Positions 25,565-33,607 of a DNA stretch of 64,000 nucleotides are shown in pieces. Source of the DNA: Herbiconiux ginsengi. GTDB lineage: Bacteria; Actinomycetota; Actinomycetes; Actinomycetales; Microbacteriaceae. How positions within the stretch are numbered: position 1 is the first letter of the stretch; each line of letters begins with the position of its first letter. The notes under the pieces are model-generated. The model saw nothing but the letters and a program-made list of their open reading frames with translations. It was not told the DNA's origin and did no database searches. The DNA is taken from contig NZ_FNPZ01000001.1 in assembly GCF_900107435.1 (NCBI RefSeq), positions 778,960 to 842,959 on the forward strand, read 5' to 3'. The position numbers and the translations under genes were made by a program.

Positions 25565-26620
25565 CTACCTCAGTTCGCGCCGTCGCGCATCGGCGTCGCC
25601 ACTCGCGCGACCCGCTTGCGCGACGTACCAGGCCGCGATCTGAGCCCGGGAACGGAAGCCGAGCCGCAGCCGGATGCGTTCCACGTGGCCCTCCGCCGAC
25701 CGCTCGTCGATGCCCAACCGGGCGGCGATCTCGCGGTTCGAGCATCCGCGGCTGACGAGCGCGGCGACCTCCTTCTGCCGAGCGGTCAGCACTCCGGTGG
25801 AGGCCCGGGCCGCGCGCAGGCCGAGGAAACGGCGGATCGTCGCCACGAGCGCTGCCGTGTCGCCGAACGACGGCAGGTGGGAGCGCCCGGGAAGCACCAC
25901 CAGCTGGGCGCCCTGGATCGCCTCCGCGAGAGCCGTCCCCTGGGCGAGAGGGGTCGCGCGGTCGCGATCGCGATGCACGACCAGCGTCGGCGTGCGCACC
26001 CGGGCGAGCAGGTCACCGACGTCGAGCTGGTAGCCCATCGCCAGAAGGGCGCGGGCCGTCGCAGCACTCGAGCTGGCCCGCTGGTAGCGCGCGAATGCCT
26101 GCCGGGAGGCGGCGTCGGCGTCGGGCGCGAAGATGTCGGTGAGCACATCCGATCCGATCCCCCAGTGCGATTCGACGAGTCCGAGGATGTGCTCCTGGGC
26201 ACTGCGCGGCGAGAGGGCGGCACCCGACACCCAGCCCCCGTAGAGCACCAGCCGCCGCACCCGGTCGGGGTGCTCGGCGGCCCACGCCACCGCGACCACA
26301 GCCCCCAGCGAGGCCCCCACCAGATCGAAGGGCTCCGAGCCGAGGGTGTCGGCGACCGCCGAGACCTGCTCGAGCTCGAAGGCCAGCGACGGCGGGCGAT
26401 CGGATGGCGCCGAGAGCCCGCATCCGGCCCGGTCGTAGCGCACCAGCCGACAGCCCCGGCCGAGCATGTCGATGAAGGCCCGCTCCTCGGGCACCTCCGC
26501 GCTCAGCTGGAGATGGCCCAGCCATCCGGAGACGTAGAGCAGGGGCCGGCCCGCGCCGATCTCGGCGACCGCGAGCTCGGTGCCGTCGCCCGTCGTCACC
26601 CGACCGATGCGCTGCTGCAT
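25565..26620 (-). CDS. Alpha/beta hydrolase fused to a LuxR-type DNA-binding domain
   Basis: A 351-residue fusion. Residues 1-268 are a complete alpha/beta hydrolase with nucleophile Ser104 (VGASLGA), acid Asp218 or Asp220 (VVHRDRDRA) and His248 (GRSHLP). Residues about 276-335 are a LuxR/NarL helix-turn-helix ([20 protein letters not shown], then [14 protein letters not shown]). All three catalytic positions look intact, so the hydrolase domain may sense and perhaps cleave its own ligand. It starts at ATG 26620. Targets are unknown; the neighbouring methyltransferase is a candidate. Confidence 0.9.
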   Translation of the reverse strand: MQQRIGRVTTGDGTELAVAEIGAGRPLLYVSGWLGHLQLSAEVPEERAFIDMLGRGCRLVRYDRAGCGLSAPSDRPPSLAFELEQVSAVADTLGSEPFDLVGASLGAVVAVAWAAEHPDRVRRLVLYGGWVSGAALSPRSAQEHILGLVESHWGIGSDVLTDIFAPDADAASRQAFARYQRASSSAATARALLAMGYQLDVGDLLARVRTPTLVVHRDRDRATPLAQGTALAEAIQGAQLVVLPGRSHLPSFGDTAALVATIRRFLGLRAARASTGVLTARQKEVAALVSRGCSNREIAARLGIDERSAEGHVERIRLRLGFRSRAQIAAWYVAQAGRASGDADARRRELR

Positions 26621-26681
26621 ACCCCCATTGTCGTCGCGTTCTCCTGCCTCACGACGCGTTCACCTGAAGCAGGCGTCATGG

Positions 26682-26739
26682 TTGGCACTCCACTGAGCCG
26701 AGTGCTAAATTATTGGTAGTTGAGTCGAAGCCGCTCAAC
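26682..26739 (+). promoter_or_regulatory. hsp20 promoter with CIRCE and HAIR-like elements
   Basis: A CIRCE element, TTGGCACTC-N9-GAGTGCTAA (26682-26708), differs from the consensus TTAGCACTC-N9-GAGTGCTAA at one base. It overlays a promoter with -35 TTGGCA (26682-26687), 17 bases, -10 TAAATT (26705-26710). Ten bases further lies GTTGAGT-N7-GCTCAAC (26719-26739), close to the HAIR consensus CTTGAGT-N7-ACTCAAG. HrcA binds CIRCE and HspR binds HAIR, so both repressors may act on this gene. Confidence 0.85.
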
Positions 26740-26769
26740 TCTCATGATTCGGAAGGAGATTGATTCATT

Positions 26770-27198
26770 ATGGCGATGTCTTTTGATCCTTTCAGCGAGT
26801 TCGACCGACTCGCGAGCACCATGCTGCAGTCCCGTCCGGGGCCGCGGCTGATGCCGGTGGATCTCTATCGCGAAGGCGACCGCTACGTATTGACGGCCGA
26901 TCTCCCCGGGGCCGACCCGGGTTCGATCGACATCGATGTCGACGGGCAGTTGCTCACCATCCGCGCTCAACGCACCACCGCATCCGCGGAGGGTGTGAAG
27001 TGGCTCAGCCAGGAACGGCCGGCGGGCAGCTATCTCCGGCAGTTCAGCGTGGGTGAGGGCATCGATTCGGAGAAGATCACCGCCAGCTACGACAACGGCG
27101 TGCTGAGCGTGGTGCTGCCGGTGAGCGAACGCGCCAAGCCGCGCAAGATCGCGATCGGCTCCGCGAAAGCCGACGAACAGAGAACCATCAGCGCCTGA
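26770..27198 (+). CDS. Hsp20/alpha-crystallin small heat-shock protein
   Basis: A 142-residue ATP-independent holdase chaperone. The N-terminal arm has DPFSEFDRLASTML; the alpha-crystallin domain spans about 35-130 (MPVDLYREGDRYVLTADLPG, GSIDIDVDGQLLTIRAQR, YDNGVLSVVLPVSERAKPRK). The C-terminal IxI-like motif is KIAIG. The ribosome site GGAAGGAGA precedes ATG 26770. The CIRCE- and HAIR-bearing promoter shows it is part of the heat-shock response, and a perfect hairpin follows. It stands alone. Confidence 0.95.
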   Translation: MAMSFDPFSEFDRLASTMLQSRPGPRLMPVDLYREGDRYVLTADLPGADPGSIDIDVDGQLLTIRAQRTTASAEGVKWLSQERPAGSYLRQFSVGEGIDSEKITASYDNGVLSVVLPVSERAKPRKIAIGSAKADEQRTISA

Positions 27199-27210
27199 CG
27201 CCCGAGACCC

Positions 27211-27243
27211 CGTCGGCCGCCTGGCTCGAGCGGGCGGCCGACG
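27211..27243 (+). terminator. hsp20 terminator
   Basis: CGTCGGCCGCC (27211-27221) and GGCGGCCGACG (27233-27243) form a perfect 11-bp GC stem with an 11-base loop, starting 13 bases after the hsp20 stop codon. There is no T-run. The following bases up to 27421 contain no gene I can support. Confidence 0.75.
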
Positions 27244-27421
27244 GCGTCTCCCGGGCGGGGTGAGGGCACGCGTACAGGCGACACTCCCCACGAGGAGAGC
27301 CGGTGGATGGCGGATGCCGACCGACGGCTGCCGCGCCCTGCGCGGCCCCCAGTAGTGACAACCGGCTGCGCGCGCCCTCCCCGCCCGACGACGGGAGCCC
27401 GAGCGCGCGCGAGGAGCATCG

Positions 27422-27847
27422 TCACTCCTTGTTATCGTGGTCATGCGGGCGGTCGTCGGCCGCGAAGACCTCGCCGGCGACGCGGAAGGCGGCATTGGCG
27501 GCCGGCACGCCGGAGTAGATCGCCGACTGGAGGATGACCTCGCCGATCTCGTCGACGGTGAGCCCGTTCCGCACGGCAGCTCGCAGGTGCATCGCCAGCT
27601 CCTCGAGATGCCCGTGGGCGATGAGGGAGGTCAGCACGGCGATCGAGCGCGAACGGCGGTCGAGGCCGGGTCGCGACCACACGTCTCCCCACGCCGTGCG
27701 GGTGATGAAGTCCTGCCAGTCGGCGGTCAGCGCGGTAGTGGAGCGGATGGCGCGGTCGACGTGCTCGTCGGAGAGCACAGCTCGGCGCACGCGGAACCCC
27801 TGTTCCCGCCGGTCGGCGTCGGTCAGGTCGTCCTGAGGCTCTGTCAT
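27422..27847 (-). CDS. pcaC: 4-carboxymuconolactone decarboxylase
   Basis: A 141-residue CMD-family protein that decarboxylates 4-carboxymuconolactone to beta-ketoadipate enol-lactone. Typical segments are REQGFRVRRAVLSDEHVDRA, WGDVWSRPGLDRRSRSIAVL, GHLEELAMHLRAAVRNGLT and EIGEVILQSAIYSGVPAANA. The length fits a stand-alone PcaC; many actinobacteria instead carry a PcaD-PcaC fusion (PcaL). ATG 27847 overlaps the pcaD stop. It is the last gene of the pcaHGBDC operon. Confidence 0.95.
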   Translation of the reverse strand: MTEPQDDLTDADRREQGFRVRRAVLSDEHVDRAIRSTTALTADWQDFITRTAWGDVWSRPGLDRRSRSIAVLTSLIAHGHLEELAMHLRAAVRNGLTVDEIGEVILQSAIYSGVPAANAAFRVAGEVFAADDRPHDHDNKE

Positions 27848-28623
27848 GGGCTGGTCCTTTCGAGCCGGGTGAAGAAGTCCCGTACTGCGGCCGCCGTCGC
27901 CTCGGGCTGCTCGGCCGGCGGAAGGTGCGCGGCGCCCTCGATGACACCGATCGAACCGTGCCTGACCGCTGCCGCCACCTCATCGGCCTTCGACTCGGGG
28001 GCCACCGTGTCGTGTCGGCCCCACAGCGCCAGCACGGGCGGCTCGACGCCGCCGAGCTGATCGCGCGCGTCGAACCGGGCGAGCGCCTCGCAGCAGAGGG
28101 CGTAGGACTCGTCGTCGGCGTCCTGCAGGGCATGCAGCAGGCGACCGGAGAGATCCGGATGCCGCGCCATCGAGTCGGGGGCGAACCAGCGTTGCGCCGA
28201 TCCGATGATCACGCTCGACGTGCTCTCGGCCCGCACCTGAGCGGCTCGGTCACGCCAGGCGTCGGGATCGCCGAGCTGCGCTCCCGAGGCGAGGATCGCC
28301 GCGGCCCGCACCCGGGCGGGATGCCTCAACAGGAGCTCGAGTCCGGTCGCTCCGCCGAGGGAGACGCCGGCGTAGAAGAAGGAGGAAGCGTCGACGGCGT
28401 CGGCGACGGCGTCGGCGAGTTCCGCCACCCCGAACGGCTCCGTTGCCGGCGCCGATGCGCCATGTCCGGGCAGATCCCAGGCCAGCATCCGGAAGCGGTC
28501 GGCGAGGAGGGGAGCCGTGCTCTCCCACAGGATGCTCGACGTGCCGAGGGACGGCCCGAGCACGAGAAGCGGGAGGCCCTCGGCCCCGCCCAGAGCACGC
28601 ACGGCGACGGGAGGGACGGTCAT
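27844..28623 (-). CDS. pcaD: 3-oxoadipate enol-lactonase
   Basis: A 259-residue alpha/beta hydrolase that opens beta-ketoadipate enol-lactone. The nucleophile is in YAGVSLGGATGLEL (Ser), the acid in LWGRHDTVAPESKAD (Asp), and the catalytic His in EGAAHLPPAEQPE. ARYIG-type lid features are hard to judge. It overlaps pcaC by ATGA at its 3' end and the pcaB stop at its 5' end, in the pcaHGBDC operon, which makes the assignment firm. Confidence 0.94.
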   Translation of the reverse strand: MTVPPVAVRALGGAEGLPLLVLGPSLGTSSILWESTAPLLADRFRMLAWDLPGHGASAPATEPFGVAELADAVADAVDASSFFYAGVSLGGATGLELLLRHPARVRAAAILASGAQLGDPDAWRDRAAQVRAESTSSVIIGSAQRWFAPDSMARHPDLSGRLLHALQDADDESYALCCEALARFDARDQLGGVEPPVLALWGRHDTVAPESKADEVAAAVRHGSIGVIEGAAHLPPAEQPEATAAAVRDFFTRLERTSP

Positions 28624-29936
28624 GCCGGATCCTCACGCGTGAGCCGGTCGACGATCGCACCGGATTCGCCGATGTACGCGGCAGGATCGAGCAGCGCATC
28701 GACGTCGAGCGAGCGCGCTTCCGGGAGCGCTCGCACGAGCTCGCCCAGATCGGCGCCCGCCGCCGCAGCGGCGACCAGCTGCGACACCCGGTCACCGCCG
28801 ATCAGCGGGGTGAGCACGAGCGACAGCCGCTCGGCCAGGATCAGCCCGCGCGACAGAGCGAGATTGCGCTTCACGGCCTGCTTGTCGACGCGCAACGACG
28901 ACGCGAGCCGTTCCGCGTGGGCACTGGCGCCCAGAGCGAGCCGGAGCAGGTCGAGCAGGGTCGGCCACTCGGTATGCCAGGCACCCCCGGCCCGCTCGTC
29001 GGCGGCATCGGTTGCGGCCAGATGGAGCGTGGCCGCAAGCTGGGGCGCCCGCAATGCTGCGGAGCGGATCAGCACCGCCCGCACGGGGTTCTGCTTCTGC
29101 GGCATCGCCGACGATCCTCCGCCGTCACTCACCGCGAGTTCGGCGATCTCCGTGCGCGTGAGCGTCACGACGTCGGTCGCGAACACGCCCAGAGCATCCG
29201 TCGCCTGGGTGAGGGCGTCACCGAGCTCGGTGACGGGCCAGCGAGTGGTGTGCCACGGGGCTCCGGCGTCGTCGAGCCCCAACACCTGGGCGTAGCGGGC
29301 GGGAAGCTCTGCAGCGGCGTCGCCGCCGCCGAGTTCATGGAAGGAGGCGCGTGTTCCCGCCGCGCCGCCGAGCTGGGCCGGGAGCACGAGCCCGCGGAGC
29401 CGGGCACTCGCGCGGCGCAGTCCCGCCAGCCACACGGCCGCACGCAGCCCGACGGTGGTGGGCACCGCGTGCTGGCCGAGCGTGCGGGCCGCGCCGACGA
29501 GATCGCGGTGTTCGCGCGCGAAGGCGCCGAGCACCGCTTCGGTGGCCTCGACGCGGGCCAGCACCTGATCGACGGCGGCGCGTGCCAGGAGCATGAGGGC
29601 CGTGTCGACGATGTCCTGGCTCGTGGCGCCGCGATGCACCCAGCTCCGCTGCTCCGGCGGAAGTCTCCTCTTCAGCAGAGGCACGAGCGGGATGACGGGG
29701 TTGCCGCCTGCGACGCTGTCCTCGGCGAGCGCGGCGGCATCGATCCCGTGGTCGCCGGCTCGCCCGGCACCCGCGTTCCAGCCCAAGGCGACGGCGATCG
29801 AGGCGGCGGCGTCGTCGTTCAAGGCGCCGACCTCGGCCCACGCCCGCACCAGGCCGATCTCGGCGCGCACGAGTGCTTCGAGCACGGCCTCCTCGGAGAC
29901 CGCGTCCACCTGCCCCACCGTGAGCGGCGACAGCAA
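28620..29936 (-). CDS. pcaB: 3-carboxy-cis,cis-muconate cycloisomerase
   Basis: A 438-residue member of the fumarase/aspartase superfamily that lactonises 3-carboxymuconate. The superfamily signature GGGSSAMPQKQNPVRA is present at about residues 270-285. The N-terminus LLSPLTVGQVDAVSEEAVLE is typical. The best start is TTG 29936, 4 bases beyond the pcaG stop; the frame is open further upstream but that region is pcaG. A rare TTG start without a clear ribosome site suggests coupling to pcaG translation. The 3' end overlaps pcaD. Confidence 0.93.
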   Translation of the reverse strand: MLSPLTVGQVDAVSEEAVLEALVRAEIGLVRAWAEVGALNDDAAASIAVALGWNAGAGRAGDHGIDAAALAEDSVAGGNPVIPLVPLLKRRLPPEQRSWVHRGATSQDIVDTALMLLARAAVDQVLARVEATEAVLGAFAREHRDLVGAARTLGQHAVPTTVGLRAAVWLAGLRRASARLRGLVLPAQLGGAAGTRASFHELGGGDAAAELPARYAQVLGLDDAGAPWHTTRWPVTELGDALTQATDALGVFATDVVTLTRTEIAELAVSDGGGSSAMPQKQNPVRAVLIRSAALRAPQLAATLHLAATDAADERAGGAWHTEWPTLLDLLRLALGASAHAERLASSLRVDKQAVKRNLALSRGLILAERLSLVLTPLIGGDRVSQLVAAAAAGADLGELVRALPEARSLDVDALLDPAAYIGESGAIVDRLTREDPA

Positions 29937-29940
29937 TGCG

Positions 29941-30501
29941 TCAGAAGACAAGGAACACCGTTTCCTTCTCCCCCTGCAGCCGGATGTCGTGCCGGAGAGA
30001 GCCGTCGGGCATCCGTTCCGCGACGAGGGTGGCCCGGTCGTCGGCCGCGAGGTCGCGCAGGAGCGGGTCGGCGGCGAGCGCTGCGGCGTCGTCGGGCAGG
30101 TAGATGCGGGTGTGGAGGCGATCGGGCAGCCCTCGGGCGTAGACGATGGCGGCGAAGAAGGCTGCACGCCCGGGCCGCGCTCCGGGGTCGCGGGTGAAGA
30201 ACTCGAAGTGTCCGTCGTCGTTCGTGAACGCCCGCCCGAAGCCGGTGAACGTGTGGTCGTCGCGCCGGAACGATCCGCGTCGCCGCGGCACGACCCCGTC
30301 GGCATCCGCGCCGAAGATCTCCACGAAGGCATCGGGCACCGGCGCTCCCACGCCGTCGTACACGGTTCCGCCGAGCAATACGGTGCCGGGGGCGTGCGGG
30401 TGCGCGACCTGGTGCATCCGGTCGTAGCCGACGCCGTAGGCGAAGAACGGCCCGACGGTCTGCCCGGGTGTCGCGCGCAGGGTGCGCGGGGGAACGGCCA
30501 T
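29941..30501 (-). CDS. pcaG: Protocatechuate 3,4-dioxygenase alpha subunit
   Basis: A 186-residue intradiol dioxygenase subunit. It starts PRTLRATPGQTVGPFFAYGV, the hallmark PcaG N-terminus, and has FTGFGRAFTNDDGHFEFFT and the ending GEKETVFLVF. The alpha subunit keeps the fold but lacks the iron ligands, which are in PcaH. ATG 30501 is used here; a GTG 6 bases upstream would overlap the pcaH stop as GTGA. With PcaH it cleaves protocatechuate to 3-carboxymuconate. Confidence 0.95.
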   Translation of the reverse strand: MAVPPRTLRATPGQTVGPFFAYGVGYDRMHQVAHPHAPGTVLLGGTVYDGVGAPVPDAFVEIFGADADGVVPRRRGSFRRDDHTFTGFGRAFTNDDGHFEFFTRDPGARPGRAAFFAAIVYARGLPDRLHTRIYLPDDAAALAADPLLRDLAADDRATLVAERMPDGSLRHDIRLQGEKETVFLVF

Positions 30502-30503
30502 GG

Positions 30504-31313
30504 TCACTCGCTCTCGTTCTCGAACCAGGTGGCGTCGGGGCCGTCGACCACGATGTCGAAACGGTAGCCGGTGGCCCACTCGGGCGCGGTGAGCTCGTGG
30601 TCGTAGACGCCGATGAGGCTCTGGCGGTCTTTCTGGCGCCAGATCGTGTTGAAGATCGGGTCGAGCGCGAACAGCGGATCGCCGGGGAAATACATCTGCG
30701 TCACGAGGCGCTGCGTGAACGAACTGCCGAAGACCGAGAAATGGATGTGCGCGGGCCGCCAGGCGTTCAGGTGGTTCTTCCACGGGTAGGGGCCGGGCTT
30801 GATGGTGGTGAAGGCGTACTCACCCGCCTCGTTCGTGATCGCTCGTCCGGCCCCGGTGAAGTTGGGGTCGAGGGGAGCGGGATGCTGGTCGCGCTGGTGG
30901 ATGTAGCGTCCGGCCGAGTTGGCCTGCCAGATCTCGATCAGCTGGTTCGCCACCGGGCGGCCCCAGGAGTCGGTGAGTCGCCCCTGCACCGTGATCCGCT
31001 CGCCGAGCGGCTCACCGGCATGCTGGATGGTGAGGTCGGATTCGACGGCCGCCACGTCGCGCTGCCCGAACGCGGGCGAGAGCAGTTCGATGGTCTCCGG
31101 GTCGACGAGCTTCGGGCTCTTCGTCGGATGCCGCAGGATGCTGGAGCGGTAGGGCGGGAAATCGTGAACCGTGGCCGGCAGGTCCTCGCCGGCGCGCTCG
31201 CGACGCGCGAGCTCGGCGTGCAGGGACTCGATCTCGCCGGTGATCTGTCGCTGACTCGCCTGATCGGGCGCGGCGAGCAGCGTCTCCGGCGCCGTAGCGG
31301 TCGGTACTGTCAC
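30504..31313 (-). CDS. pcaH: Protocatechuate 3,4-dioxygenase beta subunit
   Basis: A 269-residue catalytic subunit. The non-haem Fe(III) ligands are visible: Tyr in NSAGRYIHQRD, Tyr in KPGPYPWKNHL and the His-x-His of RPAHIHFSVFG. The N-terminal FPPYRSSILRHPTKSPKLVD segment is typical of PcaH. The start is GTG 31313 behind GAAGGAG. It is the first gene of pcaHGBDC and is divergent from the IclR regulator; the shared gap holds the TCCCGTT-C-AACGGGA operator. Confidence 0.96.
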   Translation of the reverse strand: MTVPTATAPETLLAAPDQASQRQITGEIESLHAELARRERAGEDLPATVHDFPPYRSSILRHPTKSPKLVDPETIELLSPAFGQRDVAAVESDLTIQHAGEPLGERITVQGRLTDSWGRPVANQLIEIWQANSAGRYIHQRDQHPAPLDPNFTGAGRAITNEAGEYAFTTIKPGPYPWKNHLNAWRPAHIHFSVFGSSFTQRLVTQMYFPGDPLFALDPIFNTIWRQKDRQSLIGVYDHELTAPEWATGYRFDIVVDGPDATWFENESE

Positions 31314-31377
31314 GGTGTCTCCTTCGACGGGGCCTGTCCTCCATGCTGCGAGATGAGAACCGACCGTGGTGCAGTGC

Positions 31378-31392
31378 TCCCGTTCAACGGGA
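31378..31392. promoter_or_regulatory. IclR operator between pcaH and pcaR
   Basis: TCCCGTT-C-AACGGGA is a perfect 7-1-7 inverted repeat in the divergent pcaH/pcaR gap. A second copy (14 of 15 bases the same) lies upstream of pobA at 32180-32196. Shared sites at the three genes of one pathway mark them as targets of the adjacent IclR regulator. Confidence 0.8.
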
Positions 31393-31421
31393 ATCCGATC
31401 GGCGGAGTGGGATGATGGGTC

Positions 31422-32174
31422 ATGGCCAACTCCCCCACCGGCGACTCCGCGACCGACCGGCTGGTGCGCATCCTGGACACCTTCACCCCCACCCGAACCG
31501 TGCAGACGGCCACCGAGATCGGCCGTCGCTCCGGGTTGCCGAGCTCCACGGCGCATCGCATCGTCACCGAGCTGGTCGAGGCCGGTCTGCTGGAGCGCGA
31601 CGAGGACCGCCGGGTGCGGATCGGCATGCGACTGTGGGAGCTCGCCACGCGGTCGTCGCACGCGCTCCGCCTGCGGCAGGCGGCGATGCCGTTCATGGAG
31701 CGGGTGCAGTCGCGAGTGCGCGAGCACACGCAACTGGCCATCCTGGAGCAAGACGAGGCGCTCTTCCTCGAGCGTCTGAGCAGCCCCGACTCCGGGGCCA
31801 ACATCACCCGGGTCGCGGGCAGGCTGCCGTTGCACGCCTCGAGCTCCGGCCTCGTCCTGCTCGCCTTCGGCGACGTCGATCTGCAGGAGCGCGTGCTGTC
31901 GTCTCCGCTCGCGCCGCTCACCCGCGCCACGCTCTCCGACCCCGCGGCCGTGCGGCGCAAACTCGCCGAGGTGCGAGCGATCGGGCATGCCATCGCGCCG
32001 GGTTACATCGAGGAGGTCTCGACGGGCATCGCGGTTCCGGTGCGCGACGAGACCAGCCGCGTGGTGGCGGCGCTCTCGGTCGTGCTCCCCCGGGACGCCG
32101 AGACCGATTTCGCCGTCGTGGAGTTGCATCGCGCCGCCCAGGACATCGCGCGTTCTCTCGGCTTCCGGCACTGA
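31422..32174 (+). CDS. pcaR: IclR-family regulator of protocatechuate/4-hydroxybenzoate genes
   Basis: A 250-residue IclR protein. The winged helix is in residues 8-70 (RLVRILDTFTPTRTVQTATE, GLPSSTAHRIVTELVEAGLL) and the effector domain in about 80-245 (QLAILEQDEALFLERLSS, GRLPLHASSSGLVLLAFGD, PGYIEEVSTGIAVPVRDETS). It lies between pcaHGBDC (divergent) and pobA (downstream), each preceded by the same palindrome. It is therefore the local PcaR/PobR-type regulator; whether it activates or represses is not visible. The start is ATG 31422. Confidence 0.9.
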   Translation: MANSPTGDSATDRLVRILDTFTPTRTVQTATEIGRRSGLPSSTAHRIVTELVEAGLLERDEDRRVRIGMRLWELATRSSHALRLRQAAMPFMERVQSRVREHTQLAILEQDEALFLERLSSPDSGANITRVAGRLPLHASSSGLVLLAFGDVDLQERVLSSPLAPLTRATLSDPAAVRRKLAEVRAIGHAIAPGYIEEVSTGIAVPVRDETSRVVAALSVVLPRDAETDFAVVELHRAAQDIARSLGFRH

Positions 32175-32179
32175 GAAGA

Positions 32180-32196
32180 TTCCCGTTCATCGGGAA
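32180..32196 (+). promoter_or_regulatory. IclR operator upstream of pobA
   Basis: TTCCCG-TTCAT-CGGGAA is an inverted repeat lying 5 bases after the pcaR stop and 92 bases before pobA. It matches the pcaH/pcaR site (31378-31392) at 14 of 15 central positions, giving a local consensus TCCCGTTCAWCGGGA. Confidence 0.75.
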
Positions 32197-32238
32197 CCTC
32201 GGCCGTGCAGGGCCCGCTGCACCGCACACTGGCGGCGT

Positions 32239-32274
32239 ACCGACGCACCGATGCACCGATGCACCGATGCACCG
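32239..32274 (+). repeat. 8-base tandem repeat in the pobA leader
   Basis: Three exact ACCGATGC units (32247-32270) are preceded by one variant (ACCGACGC, 32239-32246) and followed by a partial ACCG. The array ends 14 bases before the pobA start and touches the CCGTCGAAGGAGAC leader motif shared with pcaH. It could change copy number by slippage; an effect on pobA translation is only inferred. Confidence 0.7.
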
Positions 32275-32288
32275 TCGAAGGAGACGCC

Positions 32289-33473
32289 ATGAGCACCACC
32301 GTCCACACCCAGGTCGCCATCGTGGGCGCCGGACCCGCGGGCCTCGTACTCTCCCATCTGCTGGCAGAAGCGGGCATCGAGTCGATCGTGATCGACCGGC
32401 GCACCCGTGAGGAGATCGAGTCCACCATCCGGGCCGGCATCCTGGAGCAGAACACCGTCGAGCTGCTGCGACGCATCGATCCCGCCACCCGGGTCGACAC
32501 GGTGGGTCAGCGCCATGACGGCATCGAGTTGCGCTTCGACGGAGAAGGGCATCGCATCGACTTCTCCGCACTGGTCGGCCGCAGCGTCTGGCTCCACCCG
32601 CAGCACGAAGTGCTGAAGGACCTGCTGGCGCTCCGCCTCTCGCTCGGGCAGGACATCCGTTTCGGAGTCACGGCCGATCGGGTCGACGACGCCGAGAGCG
32701 AGTCGCCGCGGGTGCTCGCGACGGATGCGGAGGGCGAGCCCCTCGAGATCGTCGCAGGGTTCGTGGTGGGCGCCGACGGATCGCGCAGCGTCGTGCGCGC
32801 GACGGTGAGCGGAGCGCGCGACGGCGGGTATTTCCGCGAGTACCCGTTCGCCTGGTTCGGCATCCTCTGCGAAGCTCCCCCGAGTGCCGACGAGCTCATC
32901 TACAGCAACTCGGCCGAGGGTTTCGCTCTGATCAGCCAGCGCAGCCCCGAGGTGCAGCGGATGTACTTCCAGTGCGATCCCGACACCGATCCGGCGGCCC
33001 TCGACGACGCGGAGATCTGGCGCACCCTGCAGTCCCGCGTGCCGGGCACGGAGCTGCACGAGGGCCCGATCTTCCAACGCGACGTGTTGCGCTTCCGCAG
33101 CTCCGTGGCGCGTCGGCTGCGGGCCGGCCGCACCGCACTCGTGGGCGATGCCGCGCACACCGTGCCTCCCACAGGGGCGAAGGGCATGAATCTCGCCATC
33201 GCCGACGTCGTGCTGCTCGCCGATGCGCTCGAAGCACTGTTCGGCGTCTCCGACGAACGTCCGCTCGACAGCTTCGAGGAGCGCGCCCTGTCGCGCATCT
33301 GGAAGGCGCAGCACTTCTCGTGGTGGATGACGAACATGCTCCACGTCGCGCCGGGTGCGAGCGACTTCGACCGCCGCCGCCAGCTCGGCGAGCTGCGGTC
33401 GGTGGTGGAGTCGGAGGCGGGGCGGGCCTACCTCGCCGAGGGCTACACCGGGTGGCCGATGCCCGGGCGGTAG
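32289..33473 (+). CDS. pobA: 4-hydroxybenzoate 3-monooxygenase
   Basis: A 394-residue FAD monooxygenase, exactly the usual PobA length, which hydroxylates 4-hydroxybenzoate to protocatechuate with NAD(P)H. The FAD motif VAIVGAGPAGLVLSHLLAEA is at residues 8-27; GADGSRSVVR is the DG motif; VGDAAHTVPPTGAKGMNLAI is the GD motif. The PobA-specific RAGILEQNTVELL and YFREYPFAWFGIL segments are present. ATG 32289 follows AAGGAG. It is downstream of pcaR with its own operator. Confidence 0.96.
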   Translation: MSTTVHTQVAIVGAGPAGLVLSHLLAEAGIESIVIDRRTREEIESTIRAGILEQNTVELLRRIDPATRVDTVGQRHDGIELRFDGEGHRIDFSALVGRSVWLHPQHEVLKDLLALRLSLGQDIRFGVTADRVDDAESESPRVLATDAEGEPLEIVAGFVVGADGSRSVVRATVSGARDGGYFREYPFAWFGILCEAPPSADELIYSNSAEGFALISQRSPEVQRMYFQCDPDTDPAALDDAEIWRTLQSRVPGTELHEGPIFQRDVLRFRSSVARRLRAGRTALVGDAAHTVPPTGAKGMNLAIADVVLLADALEALFGVSDERPLDSFEERALSRIWKAQHFSWWMTNMLHVAPGASDFDRRRQLGELRSVVESEAGRAYLAEGYTGWPMPGR

Positions 33474-33607
33474 CGCAGCACGGCAGACCGCGAGCTGAGA
33501 CGGCCGAACCGAACCGATTGCGCAGCTGGGCGCAGCAGGGCCCGGTCGATACCCGACACCCATTGGATACCATGTCTGATGGTTCGTCGATCGGGAGGTG
33601 AGTGCGG

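Noticed and set aside
29937-30332. Upstream extension of pcaB
   Set aside because: The frame is open but lies inside pcaG; the extended residues are Arg/Ser/Thr-rich and do not resemble PcaB.
32239-32274. CRISPR-like array
   Set aside because: Units are 8 bases with no spacers and no cas genes; it is a simple tandem repeat.
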